Assembly (NCBI GenBank): GCA_036166735.1
Contig: JAYZHG010000045.1
Coordinates: 1 to 8,841 of the forward strand
Direction: 5' to 3'
DNA length: 8,841 nt
From: JAPYTU01 sp036166735
GTDB taxonomy: Bacteria > Bacteroidota > Bacteroidia > Cytophagales > MED-G16
Of the stretch, positions 1 to 6,744 are shown one piece after another (the first letter of the stretch is position 1; every line of letters begins with the position of its first letter). Made by a program: the position numbers and the translations under genes. The notes under the pieces are model-generated. The model did not search any database, was not told the DNA's origin, and saw only the letters and a program-made list of their open reading frames with translations.

Positions 1-408
1 ATTGAAATTGTATTTAGTATTTTATTTGCAATTTTTTTCTTACCATATTTTTATGATAACAGATTTGAAACATATGATTTAAATACATCTGTAAATAAGC
101 TAATTCAAATAACTATTTTTTCAATAATATATTTTTCATTAGCGTATACATTACTTGAAATTTTTATTAAGAAAAAATTAATTAATGATGAAAGGGACAT
201 TCTCATCGATTTAAAATCATATAAACTCGGATATATTTTATATGAAATCAGTTTATGTTTATTTATTGGAGTTATTTTGTCAGTTGCGATATTTGACAGC
301 CAAATGTATCAAAACAGCGGGGGATTAGTTTTTATGATTGTGCTATGGTTAGTATTAGTATCATTTATTAAATCTGCATATCAACTCTATTTGTATAGAA
401 CATCATAG
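1..408 (+). CDS. Small multi-pass membrane protein, 5' truncated by the window edge
   Basis: An open frame enters from the left edge and ends at TAG 406-408, giving 135 visible residues. No in-frame ATG occurs before residue 101, so the true start lies outside. The protein is very hydrophobic, with about four likely membrane segments near residues 1-18, 35-56, 76-97 and 107-125. A charged cytoplasmic stretch, DERDILIDLKSYKLGY, follows the second segment. From memory of the families, a DERDxLIxxK...GY motif in a small membrane protein beside an XRE regulator is common in two-gene cassettes (DUF2178-like proteins). No catalytic motif is visible and the biochemical role is unknown. The next gene begins one base after this stop, so the two are almost certainly translationally coupled. 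The coding frame is secure; the family assignment is tentative. Confidence 0.75.
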   Translation: MEIVFSILFAIFFLPYFYDNRFETYDLNTSVNKLIQITIFSIIYFSLAYTLLEIFIKKKLINDERDILIDLKSYKLGYILYEISLCLFIGVILSVAIFDSQMYQNSGGLVFMIVLWLVLVSFIKSAYQLYLYRTS

Positions 409-409
409 T

Positions 410-613
410 ATGGTATTAAAAAATATTTTGAAAGAAGTTCGTCAGAAAAAAAAACTAACTCAGGAAGAACTTGGAGATTCAGTCGGTGTAAGTAGGCAGA
501 CAATAATATCTATTGAAACTTATAGGTATAAACCAACTTTAGAATTAGCAATGAAACTATCAATGAAGTTAAATTGTAAAATTGATAAGTTATTTTATTT
601 TGAAAAAGATTGA
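410..613 (+). CDS. XRE/Cro-CI family helix-turn-helix regulator (YgzD-like, 67 aa)
   Basis: This is a single-domain DNA-binding protein. The helix-turn-helix spans about residues 17-36 (TQEELGDSVGVSRQTIISIE), preceded by a basic helix containing VRQKKKL. It is followed by the family's usual Y-x-P-T/S-LELA helix and a C-terminal IDKLFYFE segment. At 67 residues it matches the short YgzD-like subgroup, which lacks a ligand or peptidase domain. The ATG starts one base after the stop of the upstream membrane protein, and no ribosome binding site is visible, so translation probably depends on coupling. In such cassettes the regulator usually controls its own operon, possibly with the membrane protein modulating it; that is inference, since the operon's promoter lies outside the window. 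The TGA stop sits inside a 12-base palindrome. Confidence 0.9.
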   Translation: MVLKNILKEVRQKKKLTQEELGDSVGVSRQTIISIETYRYKPTLELAMKLSMKLNCKIDKLFYFEKD

Positions 614-621
614 TTAATCAA
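610..621. repeat. Perfect 12-base palindrome over the regulator's stop codon
   Basis: TTGATTAATCAA reads identically on both strands and contains the TGA stop (611-613) of the helix-turn-helix gene. Palindromes of this size are common binding sites for dimeric XRE proteins, but it could also be a chance AT-rich sequence. The 6-bp arms leave no loop, so it does not make a good RNA hairpin. Its role is unassigned. Confidence 0.5.
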
Positions 622-641
622 TAACTGTCAAATAACTGTCA
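620..641 (+). repeat. Two tandem copies of an 11-base unit (AATAACTGTCA)
   Basis: AATAACTGTCA occurs at 620-630 and again, perfectly, at 631-641. The first copy overlaps the last two bases of the adjoining palindrome. The 11-base period is about one helical turn, so both copies would face the same side of the DNA. This could be a paired protein site for the adjacent regulator or a simple duplication. The rest of the spacer, 642-691, is AT-rich and shows no gene. Confidence 0.7.
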
Positions 642-691
642 GAATTATTTATCTTTAGAAAGAAAAAACTGCAAGCATTGTAAGAAAAAAG

Positions 692-766
692 GGTGGAAGA
701 CCGGACTCGAACCGGCGACCTCCTGAACCACAATCAGGCGTTCTAACCAACTGAACTACAACCACC
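692..766 (-). tRNA. tRNA-His (anticodon GUG)
   Basis: Read on the minus strand, the sequence folds as a full cloverleaf: a D stem GTTC/GAAC, an anticodon stem CCTGA/TCAGG around the loop TTGTGGT, and a T stem GCCGG/CCGGT around TTCGAGT. The anticodon is GUG, for histidine. The extra 5' G at 766 (G-1) pairs with C73 at 692, the hallmark that histidyl-tRNA synthetase recognises. The acceptor stem is otherwise GTGGTTG against CTTCCAC, which leaves two adjacent U-U oppositions at positions 5:68 and 6:67. The terminal CCA is not encoded (the sequence continues C then T-run) and must be added by the CCA enzyme. A run of six T follows the 3' end on the transcribed strand. Confidence 0.96.
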
Positions 767-779
767 ATAATTAATTCAG

Positions 780-811
780 CAAATCTAGAATAATGTATTT
801 ACTAAGACAAA
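780..811 (-). promoter_or_regulatory. Bacteroidota-type promoter for tRNA-His
   Basis: On the minus strand there is a TTTG -33 element (811-808), a 20-base spacer, and a perfect TAGATTTG -7 element (787-780, consensus TAnnTTTG). Transcription would start about 5-8 bases downstream, giving a leader of only a few bases before the tRNA at 766. The promoter lies in the 54-base gap after pyrC, so the tRNA need not rely on readthrough from pyrC. Confidence 0.72.
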
Positions 812-820
812 TTAAATTAT

Positions 821-2158
821 TTAATCTCTGTCAAATTCTAATCTTGATGATGTGGAATCTAGTTTGATATTACCATTATTATAAACATGATTTCCAGATA
901 CAATAGTATGTATTATTTTAGATTTGAAACTTTCATTTATGAATGGTGTCCAGTTGCATTTGGAAAAAATTTTATTTTCTGAAACCTTCCATCTATTATC
1001 CAAATCAAATAATACAAGATCTGCAAAATAACCCTCTCTTATAAAACCTCTTTCTTTAATATCAAATAAGATGGCAGGGTTATGAGATGTTTTTTGAACA
1101 ATTGTTTCTAAATCAATTTTGTTATTGTGGTACATTTCTAATAAAGCAGGTAAAGAATGTTGTATGAGAGGTCCACCTGAAGGACAATTTGTATAGTTAT
1201 TGGACTTTTCCTCAATTGTATGAGGAGAATGATCGGTAGCTATTACATCAATATAATTATTAATTAATCCATTTAAAATTGCATTTTTATCTTCTAGCGA
1301 TTTTATTGCAGGATTCCATTTAATCCTATTACCTAATTTTTCATAATCTTTTTCATTAAACCACAAGTGATGTATGCAGCCCTCACATGTTATTTTTTTG
1401 TCTTTTAAATTAATATTGGAAAAAAGATTTATTTCTTCTTTTGTTGAAATGTGTAGTACATGGAGTTTAGTATCAAATTCTTTAGCAAGTTGTATTGCCT
1501 TAGATGAAGATTGAAAACATGCTTCTCGTGATCGAATTATGGGATGCTCGCTAATTGGTATGTTATCTCCATATTTTTCAAGCGCTTTCATCGTATTTGT
1601 TTTTATCGTATTTTCATCTTCGCAATGGGTAGTAATTATTGTTTCTGCATTTTTAAAAATAATTTTTAAAGCATCATCATTGTCTACTAACATATTACCA
1701 GTTGATGAACCCATAAATATTTTAATCCCACACACATTTTTTTTATCAATTTTCAATACCTCATCATAATTATTATTGGTTGCTCCCATGTAGAAAGAGT
1801 AGTTAGCAAATGATTTTTGTTTAGCAATAGAATATTTTTTTTCTAATTCATTGATGTTAGTTGCATTAGGTATAGTATTTGGCATTTCCATATAAGAAGT
1901 TACTCCACCAGCAATAGCTGCCATGGATTCAGTGTATATTTCTCCTTTATGAGTTAGTCCTGGTTCTCTGAAATGAACCTGATCATCGATTAATCCTGGA
2001 ATAAGACATAAACCTTCAGCATTTATGGTTTCACACTTATAATCAACAAATATATTAGGATCAATTTTTTCAATTCTAGAATTTTTTATTAAAATATCAT
2101 TAATTGATATTTTATTTTCATTAACGATTTTAGCATTTTTTATTAGTATAGAAGACAT
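821..2158 (-). CDS. pyrC: Dihydroorotase (445 aa)
   Basis: Cytosolic amidohydrolase that interconverts N-carbamoyl-L-aspartate and dihydroorotate in de novo pyrimidine synthesis. The family signature is clear: PGLIDDQVHFREPG at about residues 54-67, MPNT near 92-95, the carbamylated lysine in GIKIFMGSS (K146), H178 in TTHCED, H236 in LHVLHIS, CEGCIHHLWF near 258-267, and the catalytic Asp D309 in IATDHSPH. The first His of the usual HxH metal motif is Gln here (Q60-V-H62); I recall this being normal for Bacteroidota dihydroorotases. The length fits the long class. The frame can start at a TTG at 2161, but the adjoining ATG at 2158 is preferred. No Shine-Dalgarno is present. The gene is divergent from gcvP and stands alone, without other pyr genes. 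Confidence 0.95.
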   Translation of the reverse strand: MSSILIKNAKIVNENKISINDILIKNSRIEKIDPNIFVDYKCETINAEGLCLIPGLIDDQVHFREPGLTHKGEIYTESMAAIAGGVTSYMEMPNTIPNATNINELEKKYSIAKQKSFANYSFYMGATNNNYDEVLKIDKKNVCGIKIFMGSSTGNMLVDNDDALKIIFKNAETIITTHCEDENTIKTNTMKALEKYGDNIPISEHPIIRSREACFQSSSKAIQLAKEFDTKLHVLHISTKEEINLFSNINLKDKKITCEGCIHHLWFNEKDYEKLGNRIKWNPAIKSLEDKNAILNGLINNYIDVIATDHSPHTIEEKSNNYTNCPSGGPLIQHSLPALLEMYHNNKIDLETIVQKTSHNPAILFDIKERGFIREGYFADLVLFDLDNRWKVSENKIFSKCNWTPFINESFKSKIIHTIVSGNHVYNNGNIKLDSTSSRLEFDRD

Positions 2159-2180
2159 CAATATATTTTGATATTTAATG

Positions 2181-2188
2181 CAAATTTA
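2181..2188 (-). promoter_or_regulatory. Candidate -7 element for pyrC
   Basis: On the minus strand this is TAAATTTG, a perfect match to the Bacteroidota -7 consensus TAnnTTTG, ending 22 bases before the preferred pyrC ATG. I could not find a convincing TTG -33 element 17-20 bases further upstream, so the call is moderate. Confidence 0.45.
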
Positions 2189-2248
2189 AAATATTAGAAT
2201 TAATACATTTTCTTTAATGCAATCAATTTTATTTTTAAAGTTTGTATA

Positions 2249-2256
2249 TACATTTG
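2249..2256 (+). promoter_or_regulatory. Candidate -7 element for gcvP
   Basis: TACATTTG matches TAnnTTTG exactly and ends 25 bases before the gcvP ATG, similar to the 22-base distances at pyrC and rpmB. No clear TTG is present at the -33 distance. No glycine riboswitch fits in the short AT-rich leader. Confidence 0.45.
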
Positions 2257-2281
2257 CTTATTAATTTTTATTACTTAAATC

Positions 2282-5161
2282 ATGAACACATATTCTTTTT
2301 CTTCTGATGAATTTTCGAACAGACATAATTCTATATCTGAAAAAGAGCAAATGTTAATGTTAAAAGAAATAGGCCTCAAATCTCTTGATGAACTGATAGG
2401 ATTAACGCTTCCTAAATCAATATCTCTTGAAAAAGAATTGAATTTAGATAAACCTAAAACAGAATCAGAATTTTTAGATCATTTTAGAAAAGTTTTAGGC
2501 AAGAATAAAGTTTATAAATCATACATTGGAATGGGATATTATAATTGTATAATCCCTAATGTTATTAAAAGAAACATATTGGAAAATCCTGGTTGGTATA
2601 CAGCTTATACTCCTTATCAAGCAGAAATAGCGCAGGGAAGATTAGAGGCATTAATTAATTTTCAAACATTAATAACAGATTTAACAGCTATGGAAATTTC
2701 AAATGCTTCTCTTCTTGATGAAAGCACCGCAGCTTCAGAGGCCATGACAATGCTTTATCGTATAAGAAAAGGAGAAAAAAAGAAATCAAACAAATTTTTT
2801 GTTTCTGATAAGATTTTTCCTCAAACAATAGAATTATTAAAAACAAGATCTGCTCCTTTAGATATTGAAATTGTTGTTGATAATTTGTCAAATTTTGATT
2901 TTGAAGAAGGGTATTATGGAATTATACTTCAGTATCCAGATAGTGAAGGATGTATTTTGGATCCATCAAAAATTATTAAAAAGTCAAAAGAAAAAAATAT
3001 TTCAGTTTGTGTTATATCAGATTTAATGTCACTAGCAATTTTAAAACCTCCAGGTGAGTATGGTGCTGATGTAGTAGTTGGAAATTCTCAAAGATTTGGT
3101 GTTCCTATGGGTTATGGAGGACCTCATGCTGCTTTTTTTGCTACAAAAAAAGAATTCAAAAGAAATATTCCTGGAAGGATTATAGGTGTTAGTGTTGATG
3201 CTTCTGGAAATTCTTCTTATAGAATGGCACTTCAAACTAGAGAGCAACATATAAAGAGAGATAGAGCAACCTCTAATATTTGTACTGCTCAGGTTTTACT
3301 TGCTGTTATGGCAGGAATGTATGCTGTTTATCATGGGAAAAAAGGTGTTTTAAATATTGCTAAAAAAATTCATAGACTTGCTTGTTTGCTCAATTCTGGA
3401 TTATCATCTTTAGGTTTTTTGCAAGAAAATAAATTATTTTTTGATACCTTAAAAATCACTGTACCTTCGGAAAAAATTAAGAAAAATATTAAAAAAAGAG
3501 CTTTATTATCATCTATTAATTTTAGGTATTTTGATACTAATCACATTGGAATATCAATTGATGAAACTACATCCAATTCTGATGTATTAGATATACTTCA
3601 AATTTTTTCAGAGGTTAGTAATACTAGTTTAGAGATTGATTTAGATTCTTTTGATAATCAAGAAATAAATTTGAGTAATCCTTTGACAAGAACATCAGCC
3701 TTTCTCTCACATCCAGTTTTCAACAGTTATCATACTGAACACGAAATCCTTAGATATTTGAAGCGGTTAGAAAATAAAGATTTATCTCTTGTACACTCTA
3801 TGATATCTCTTGGCTCTTGCACAATGAAATTAAATGCTACTGCTGAAATGATACCTCTTACTTGGGAGGAAATGAATTTACATCCTTTTGTTCCATTAGA
3901 TCAAGCTAAAGGATATCATATTATGTTTGAAGATTTGGACAAATGGTTGTGTGAAATTACAGGATTTTCTGCTATGTCTTTACAACCTAATTCTGGTGCT
4001 CAAGGAGAGTACGCCGGTCTTATGGTAATAAGAGAATACCATTTAGATAGGGGTCAGGCAAATAGAAATATTGCACTTATTCCTTCTTCAGCACATGGAA
4101 CAAATCCTGCTTCAGCTATTATGGCAGGTATGAATGTTGTAGTTATTAAATGTGATAAGCATGGTAATATTGATTTAGATGATTTAAAGAAGAAGTGTGT
4201 AGAGAATTCTGAGAACTTAAGTAGTTTAATGATGACATATCCTTCTACGCATGGAGTGTTTGAACATCATATCCGTGAAGTTTGTAGTTTGGTTCACGAT
4301 CATGGCGGACTAGTTTATATGGATGGAGCAAATATGAATGCTCAATTAGGAATCACTAATCCTAAAAGAATAGGTGCTGATGTGTGTCATCTTAATCTTC
4401 ATAAAACTTTTTGTATCCCACACGGAGGAGGAGGACCAGGTATGGGGCCAATAGGTGTCGCTGAATGTCTTGTTGATTATCTTCCAAAAAATATTTTGAA
4501 AGAAGGTAATAAAAAAAATATTAGACCCGTATCTGGAGCACCATATGGAAGTGCAAGTATACTTGCAATTTCTTATGCTTATATATCCATGATGGGTAGT
4601 AAGGGTCTTACGAATGCAACAAAAATTTCTATACTTAATGCTAATTACATTAGGAAGAGATTAGAAAATTCTTATGATATATTATATAAGGGAATAAATG
4701 GGACAAGTGCTCATGAGTTTATTATAGACTGTAGAAATTTTAAAACTTTGATAGAAATTGATGTAGAAGATATTGCTAAAAGGCTAATGGATTATGGCTA
4801 TCATGCACCGACAGTTTCTTTTCCAGTTCCAGGGACTATGATGATTGAACCCACAGAAAGTGAATCATTAGATGAAATAAATAGATTTTGTGATGCTATG
4901 ATTGAAATACGAAATGAAATTAAAGAAGTTGAAGATGGAAAATTTGATAAAAAGGATAATGTCTTGAAAAATGCACCTCATACTGCAGAAATTGTAACTT
5001 CTTCTTCATGGAAATATTCATATACTAGAGAGAAAGCTGCTTATCCCTTACCTTATATTAAGGATAGAAAATTTTGGCCCTCAGTGAGTAGAATTGATAA
5101 TGCTTATGGAGACAGAAATCTTTTTTGTAGTTGTGCACCCCTTGATTCATATGAATCTTAG
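2282..5161 (+). CDS. gcvP: Glycine dehydrogenase (decarboxylating), glycine cleavage P-protein
   Basis: PLP-dependent P-protein of the glycine cleavage system. It decarboxylates glycine and passes the aminomethyl group to lipoylated H-protein, feeding one-carbon units to folate. At 959 residues it is the full-length fused form in which both homologous halves are in one chain, close to the E. coli protein (957). Visible marks include FSNRHNS near the N terminus, GMGYYNCIIPNVI and ENPGWYTAYTPYQAEIAQGR in the first half, GSCTMKLN at 511-518, and the cofactor-binding HLNLHKTF with Schiff-base lysine K708. A Gly-rich GGGGPGMGPIG loop at 715-725 and a C-terminal IDNAYGDRNLFCSC follow. The ATG is the only sensible start and lacks a Shine-Dalgarno. 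gcvT and gcvH are not adjacent. rmuC follows after 30 bases, probably on the same transcript. Confidence 0.98.
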   Translation: MNTYSFSSDEFSNRHNSISEKEQMLMLKEIGLKSLDELIGLTLPKSISLEKELNLDKPKTESEFLDHFRKVLGKNKVYKSYIGMGYYNCIIPNVIKRNILENPGWYTAYTPYQAEIAQGRLEALINFQTLITDLTAMEISNASLLDESTAASEAMTMLYRIRKGEKKKSNKFFVSDKIFPQTIELLKTRSAPLDIEIVVDNLSNFDFEEGYYGIILQYPDSEGCILDPSKIIKKSKEKNISVCVISDLMSLAILKPPGEYGADVVVGNSQRFGVPMGYGGPHAAFFATKKEFKRNIPGRIIGVSVDASGNSSYRMALQTREQHIKRDRATSNICTAQVLLAVMAGMYAVYHGKKGVLNIAKKIHRLACLLNSGLSSLGFLQENKLFFDTLKITVPSEKIKKNIKKRALLSSINFRYFDTNHIGISIDETTSNSDVLDILQIFSEVSNTSLEIDLDSFDNQEINLSNPLTRTSAFLSHPVFNSYHTEHEILRYLKRLENKDLSLVHSMISLGSCTMKLNATAEMIPLTWEEMNLHPFVPLDQAKGYHIMFEDLDKWLCEITGFSAMSLQPNSGAQGEYAGLMVIREYHLDRGQANRNIALIPSSAHGTNPASAIMAGMNVVVIKCDKHGNIDLDDLKKKCVENSENLSSLMMTYPSTHGVFEHHIREVCSLVHDHGGLVYMDGANMNAQLGITNPKRIGADVCHLNLHKTFCIPHGGGGPGMGPIGVAECLVDYLPKNILKEGNKKNIRPVSGAPYGSASILAISYAYISMMGSKGLTNATKISILNANYIRKRLENSYDILYKGINGTSAHEFIIDCRNFKTLIEIDVEDIAKRLMDYGYHAPTVSFPVPGTMMIEPTESESLDEINRFCDAMIEIRNEIKEVEDGKFDKKDNVLKNAPHTAEIVTSSSWKYSYTREKAAYPLPYIKDRKFWPSVSRIDNAYGDRNLFCSCAPLDSYES

Positions 5162-5191
5162 TATGTAAGAAATAAATAGTTATTTTTGAAT

Positions 5192-6337
5192 ATGGATGTT
5201 TTTTTAATTCTTATTGGACTAGTGATCCTTTGTGGTCTAGCATATATAGTTTTTAAACTCTCAAATAATTCTAATATACCTTTAGAGGAATCACATGAAA
5301 AAAAATCAGAAGAATTAAAACAGATGAAGAATATTCTTTCTCTTGAATTTAAAAATCTTGCTAATGAAATTTTTGAAGAAAAATCAAAAAAATTTTCATC
5401 GAATAATAAAGAAACTATTTCTACGATTCTTGATCCATTAAAGGAGAGAATTCAAAATTTTGAAAATAAAGTAGAAAAATCTAATCAAGCTAATTCTGAA
5501 TGGAATGGTCGTCTTCAAGAACAAATTAAAAGTCTGAAAGAATTGAATTTACAAATGAGCAAAGAAGCAGAAAATCTTACTCATGCATTGAAAGGTGATT
5601 CTAAAACACAAGGTAATTGGGGTGAGTTACAAGTTGAGAATATTTTAAAAAAAGTTGGATTAAAAGAAGGTATTGGATATGATAAAGAAAAAAATTTTAA
5701 AAACGAAGATGATGATAATCAAAGACCGGATTACATAGTTAATCTTCCAGATGGAAAAAATATTATTATTGATTCAAAAGTATCATTAACGGCATATGCT
5801 AATTATTTTAATACTAAGAATAGCGATGAAAAAAAGAATTTATTAAAAGACCATGTTAAAAGTGTTAATAATCATGTTAAGAGTTTATCTGAAAAAAATT
5901 ATCAAAATTTGGAATTAAATCAACCTGATTATATTTTAATGTTTATTGCTAATGAACCAGCGTTAGGGTTGGCATTAATTGAAGATTCTCAAATTTATGA
6001 TAAAGCATTAGAGAATAATATTATTATTGTTTCGACCTCAACTTTATTAGCTACGTTAAGTACTGTAGCATTTATGTGGAAACAAGACAATCAAAATAAA
6101 CACGCCTTAGAAATTGCAAGACAGGCGGGTGCGCTCTATGATAAATTTTGTTCTTTTTCAGATGAATTAATTAAAGTTGGATCTAATATTGATTCTACCA
6201 AAAAAACTTATTCTGATGCTATGAAAAAATTGGTAGATGGTAAAGATAATTTGGTAAGAAAATCTGAAAGATTGAGAGAGTTAGGAGCTAAAGCAAGTAA
6301 AAAAATTAATTCGAAACTAATAGATAGAGCCAACTAA
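5192..6337 (+). CDS. rmuC: DNA recombination protein RmuC (381 aa)
   Basis: RmuC-family protein, named for limiting rearrangement at inverted repeats in E. coli; its exact reaction is still not well defined. An N-terminal membrane anchor (about residues 2-22) is followed by a coiled-coil region (about 32-125) rich in Glu, Lys and Asn. The RmuC core then runs from about 133 to 345. The core holds GDSKTQGNWGELQVENILKKVGL (W143-G-E145), RPDYIVNLPDG (R178-P-D180) and IIIDSKVSLTAY (D194-S-K196). Together these form the PD-(D/E)xK nuclease-like signature. STLLATLSTVAFMWKQDNQNKHALEIARQAG is also family-typical. A TTG six bases upstream (5186) keeps the frame open, but ATG 5192 is the natural start, just before the anchor. 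The gene sits between gcvP and a GroES-like gene with short gaps and no promoter of its own that I can support. Confidence 0.95.
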   Translation: MDVFLILIGLVILCGLAYIVFKLSNNSNIPLEESHEKKSEELKQMKNILSLEFKNLANEIFEEKSKKFSSNNKETISTILDPLKERIQNFENKVEKSNQANSEWNGRLQEQIKSLKELNLQMSKEAENLTHALKGDSKTQGNWGELQVENILKKVGLKEGIGYDKEKNFKNEDDDNQRPDYIVNLPDGKNIIIDSKVSLTAYANYFNTKNSDEKKNLLKDHVKSVNNHVKSLSEKNYQNLELNQPDYILMFIANEPALGLALIEDSQIYDKALENNIIIVSTSTLLATLSTVAFMWKQDNQNKHALEIARQAGALYDKFCSFSDELIKVGSNIDSTKKTYSDAMKKLVDGKDNLVRKSERLRELGAKASKKINSKLIDRAN

Positions 6338-6355
6338 ATTATTATTTTTAATATT

Positions 6356-6736
6356 ATGAATAAAACATCAAATACATCTCTTGATAAAATAAATATTGTC
6401 GGAGATAGAGTCTTAATAAAACCGAGAAAAGAATCTGGCAGGTCTGCAAGTGGACTTTACCTTCCGCCTGGAGTAAAAGAAAAAGAAAAAATACAATATG
6501 GATACGTCGTAAAATCAGGACCTGGTTATCCTATTCCTTTACCAATTGATGATGATGAAACATGGAAAAATGAAAAAGAAAAAATTAAATATGTTCCATT
6601 GCAAGTTAAAGAAGGTGATTTAGCAGTTTTTTTACAAGGAACTTCTTATGAAGTTATTTATCAAGGAGATAAATATTTTATTGTACCACAATCTTCTATT
6701 TTGATGATTGAAAGAGATGAGGAATTATTTAATTGA
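6356..6736 (+). CDS. Divergent GroES-like co-chaperonin family protein (126 aa)
   Basis: The chain shows the GroES (Cpn10) fold signature. It has VGDRVLIKPRKES (15-27), then a mobile-loop-like SASGLYLPPGVKEKEKIQYGYVVKSGPG (30-57), then VKEGDLAVF (84-92), Y98-E-V and a C-terminal FIVPQSSILMIE (108-119). It differs from ordinary GroES (about 97 residues) in three ways: a 10-residue N-terminal extension, a roof-loop region of about 26 residues (58-83, with DDDETWKNEKEKIKY), and L-Y-L in place of the I-V-L GroEL-binding tripeptide. No groEL is adjacent, so this is likely a second, specialised paralogue rather than the main groES. The role is unknown: it might cap the chaperonin for particular clients or act without it. 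It starts 18 bases after rmuC, in the same probable operon, and ends three bases from the convergent rocD stop. Confidence 0.88.
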   Translation: MNKTSNTSLDKINIVGDRVLIKPRKESGRSASGLYLPPGVKEKEKIQYGYVVKSGPGYPIPLPIDDDETWKNEKEKIKYVPLQVKEGDLAVFLQGTSYEVIYQGDKYFIVPQSSILMIERDEELFN

Positions 6737-6744
6737 TTATTAAA
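6728..6744. terminator. Possible weak bidirectional terminator between convergent genes
   Basis: TTTAAT (6728-6733) and ATTAAA (6739-6744) form a 6-bp inverted repeat with a 5-base loop. It spans the last codons and stops of both the GroES-like gene and rocD. All pairs are A-T, so the hairpin would be unstable. It is listed because it is the only candidate in a junction where transcription from both sides must end. Confidence 0.22.

Noticed and set aside
642..691. Rho-independent terminator after tRNA-His on the minus strand
   Set aside because: T-runs are present but the only stem is about three base pairs (TGC/GCA); this is ordinary AT-rich DNA plus a T tract.
1539..1769. Plus-strand open frame of 76 codons inside pyrC
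   Set aside because: It is antisense to a well-conserved dihydroorotase and has low-complexity hydrophobic composition from the AT-rich complement.
2159..2161. TTG start for pyrC adding one residue
   Set aside because: The next codon is ATG, a much more likely start with the same product.
2162..2281. Glycine riboswitch upstream of gcvP
   Set aside because: The spacer is short, very AT-rich and lacks the conserved aptamer cores; a leader of about 20 bases cannot hold one.
2688..3250. Two minus-strand open frames inside gcvP (2688-2891 and 3041-3250)
   Set aside because: Both are shadows of the conserved P-protein frame with no recognisable domain.
5181..5188. TATTTTTG, an exact TAnnTTTG match before rmuC
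   Set aside because: It ends only three bases before the ATG at 5192, so transcription would begin inside the coding region. It could not give a full-length message.
5186..5191. TTG start for rmuC adding two residues
   Set aside because: An in-frame ATG lies six bases downstream, directly before the membrane anchor; the TTG start has no supporting signal.
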